DNA of 64,000 nt, from contig NZ_KB898708.1 of NCBI RefSeq assembly GCF_000377745.1, positions 248,001-312,000 on the forward strand, read 5' to 3'. A program made the position numbers and the translations under genes. Origin of the DNA: Gilvimarinus chinensis DSM 19667. Lineage in GTDB: Bacteria; Pseudomonadota; Gammaproteobacteria; Pseudomonadales; Cellvibrionaceae. Positions 62,700 to 64,000 of this stretch are shown here, piece after piece (the stretch's first letter is position 1; each line of letters opens with the position of its first letter). Under the pieces are notes generated by a model, which worked only from the letters and a program-made list of their open reading frames with translations, did no database searches and had not been told where the DNA came from.

Positions 62700-62966
62700 T
62701 CACTGCCACTTCAGTGGCGTTTCTGTATTGGGGTCATTGTCTCCAGCTTCACCGCAGTGACTGTGGGGTTTGGGCGGAATATACCCAGTGTGCTGCTCGG
62801 CCGGCAGGTTGTCGTGTTCATAGGCGATGACCGCCTGCATACACAACTCACGCTGCTCAGCAGTTAATACGCGGCCATCGGGCCATTTGCCCAGCTCTAT
62901 GGCGCGCTTCATATTGGTGTAAATTTCAGGGGTCAGGCTAGATAACACTTGTTTAAAATCACTCAT
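62700..62966 (-). CDS. DUF1315 (YeaC-like) protein
   Basis: The 88-residue protein starts MSDFKQVLSSLTPEIYTNMK and has LGKWPDGRVLTAEQRELCMQ followed by AVIAYE and a His/Pro-rich tail (TGYIPPKPHSHCGEAG). This is the DUF1315 pattern; function is unknown. Its ATG shares a base with the rhomboid stop (TGATG); a GTG one codon earlier is possible. Confidence 0.9.
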   Translation of the reverse strand: MSDFKQVLSSLTPEIYTNMKRAIELGKWPDGRVLTAEQRELCMQAVIAYEHDNLPAEQHTGYIPPKPHSHCGEAGDNDPNTETPLKWQ

Positions 62967-63850
62967 CACTTTATCTCAGATTTTTTAGCTACTGCGAGCT
63001 TGCCCAAAGCGAATAGCACACCGCTTAAAAGTCCGCCAAGGTGGGCGCCGTTGGCAACGCCCCCCGCCATAAAAAAGTCCACCACACCCAGCATACAAAT
63101 ACCAAGCCAGGCGAGCATAAAAATCAAAATACCCTTGGGTACCGCGAGCACCGGCTCGGGCTTTAACCATTGGCACACACCTATGTAACCAACCATTGCG
63201 TAGATAACACCAGACATGCCCCCGAAAAGCGTGACAGGGCCTGGCCAAAAATACTGTGCAACATTGCTGGCTATGGCGGTAACCCCGAAAAATACGAGGT
63301 AGAGCCCCAAACCCATGCTCCACTCAAGGCGTCGGCCTAACTCCCAGGTCCATAAGGCATTAAAGACAATATGGAAGATCGAAAAGTGCAAAAAGGCTGG
63401 CGTCAGTAGCCGCCAGTAGTCGGCTTGCTGCAAAGTGTCTTGCAAAGTACCCAGCACCAAACCCTGGGGGGCTGGCATAACAGGCACGAATGTCAGCTGG
63501 GCCGCCCAGGATCGCAATGGTGCAAATTCGATACACGCAAAACCAAAGATGCTCGCCAGGATTAACACAAACGTGACGGGCGAGCGGTACACACTTCGCC
63601 GCAAAGCTTCACGGGACTGATCACGGGTGTTTACACTAGCACTTTCTTGCGGGATCGCAGTAACCCGACCATCTTGCCAGGCCTCGACGAAGTCCCCCAC
63701 CGGCTCCGCCAAGGTCGCCTCTGGCACCTGGAGCACCTGCCTACCCGAAAGTTCGACGATTCGGTGTGGAATACCACGCTCGCGCAGGGCTAAAGTCAGG
63801 GGGGCTAAATTTTGCTGCAGTGGAAACTGTTTAACGTTACTCCAGGACAC
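62966..63850 (-). CDS. Rhomboid family intramembrane serine protease (GlpG-like)
   Basis: The 294-residue protein has an N-terminal cytoplasmic domain, then about six membrane helices with HFSIFHIVFNALWTWELGRR, the catalytic Ser in LFGGMSGVIYAMVGY (G-x-S-G) and the catalytic His in GVANGAHLGGLLSG. Rhomboids cut substrate membrane helices. The HxxxN-type motif and L1 loop W-x-R-like region are present. It is the first gene of the run rhomboid-DUF1315-pepN-nucleotidase. Confidence 0.93.
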   Translation of the reverse strand: MSWSNVKQFPLQQNLAPLTLALRERGIPHRIVELSGRQVLQVPEATLAEPVGDFVEAWQDGRVTAIPQESASVNTRDQSREALRRSVYRSPVTFVLILASIFGFACIEFAPLRSWAAQLTFVPVMPAPQGLVLGTLQDTLQQADYWRLLTPAFLHFSIFHIVFNALWTWELGRRLEWSMGLGLYLVFFGVTAIASNVAQYFWPGPVTLFGGMSGVIYAMVGYIGVCQWLKPEPVLAVPKGILIFMLAWLGICMLGVVDFFMAGGVANGAHLGGLLSGVLFALGKLAVAKKSEIK

Positions 63851-63893
63851 TCAGGCTCCAGAATCAAATATCGCGGTCATTAAGTGTGGCATT

Positions 63894-63998
63894 CTAAGGG
63901 TCAACGTACACCCATACATAATTATCAGGGTTTACGGTTTGTTTACCATCATGCCGATACGCCGCCAAACGGCCAAAGCGCACCGCACCATAATCCAG
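63894..63998 (-). CDS. C-terminal end of an unidentified protein (partial)
   Basis: The last 34 codons of a frame entering from beyond the window end read LDYGAVRFGRLAAYRHDGKQ and then TVNPDNYVWVYVDP before a TAG at 63894. Composition and codon pattern are protein-like, and the other two minus frames are blocked by stops. I do not recognise the family. It ends 43 bp before the rhomboid start. Confidence 0.5.
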   Translation of the reverse strand: MDYGAVRFGRLAAYRHDGKQTVNPDNYVWVYVDP

Positions 63999-64000
63999 GC

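Overview
The window is about 64 kb of a gammaproteobacterial chromosome. The smc-zipA-ligA block, a complete System I cytochrome c maturation operon (ccmA to ccmI), CysB, PepN with DUF1315 and GlpG-like rhomboid neighbours, and many TonB/PilZ/periplasmic proteins suggest a free-living, respiratory, probably marine member of the Cellvibrionales/Pseudomonadales type. The genus cannot be fixed from this sequence alone. Most of the window is ordinary core genome. The accessory parts are 3.1-4.6 kb, 23.2-28.6 kb and the repeats behind the tRNA genes at 41.8-42.2 kb.

Layout. 1-3 kb: a PepSY transmembrane protein (cut by the window edge) and a TonB-dependent siderophore receptor. 3.1-4.6 kb: small AT-richer genes and a perfect 20-bp palindrome. 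4.6-10.2 kb: a double-length UvrA-like protein with four ABC ATPase domains. 10.3-14 kb: an M56 peptidase/BlaI pair divergent from a second TonB-dependent receptor. 14-23.2 kb: glycogen metabolism, with glgC, a GH57 enzyme, malQ and a PilZ gene on the minus strand and glgB-glgA on the plus strand, facing away from a shared 605-bp gap. 23.2-28.6 kb: an AT-rich accessory island. 28.6-39.5 kb: DUF815 ATPase, response regulator, a bacterial voltage-gated cation channel, hemB, ligA, zipA and smc. 39.7-47.6 kb: the ccm operon, interrupted between ccmG and ccmH by tRNA-Val and tRNA-Asp on the opposite strand. 47.8-49.6 kb: FliK-like and FlhB-C-terminal-like genes. 49.6-57.8 kb: a nine-gene operon with photolyase, CFA-type methyltransferase, FAD oxidoreductase, SDR and DUF1365, of the type linked to light or singlet-oxygen stress. 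57.9-64 kb: cysB, a 5'-nucleotidase, pepN, DUF1315 and rhomboid.

The main discovery candidate is the 23.2-28.6 kb island. Three attC-type recombination sites (24448-24507, 24864-24938, 27325-27405) lie between genes that all point the same way. The R'' box of each site is the exact reverse complement of the first bases of its own cassette, which is the expected mark of integron gene cassettes. No integrase gene is present, so this is a cassette cluster lacking an integrase (CALIN). Its cargo includes a HEPN-domain protein with an intact R-x4-H motif and an unusually large two-gene cassette encoding a PHP-ABC ATPase fusion overlapping a 96-residue unknown partner. Both look like defence or conflict genes, and the PHP-ABC pair is a candidate undescribed system.

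Other points of interest are the covalently doubled UvrA, a channel whose selectivity filter matches engineered calcium-selective filters in charge, tRNA-Asp 3'-end repeats resembling the E. coli rtT arrangement, the tRNA locus splitting the ccm operon, and a TGATC-type promoter candidate in front of the photolyase/lipid operon.
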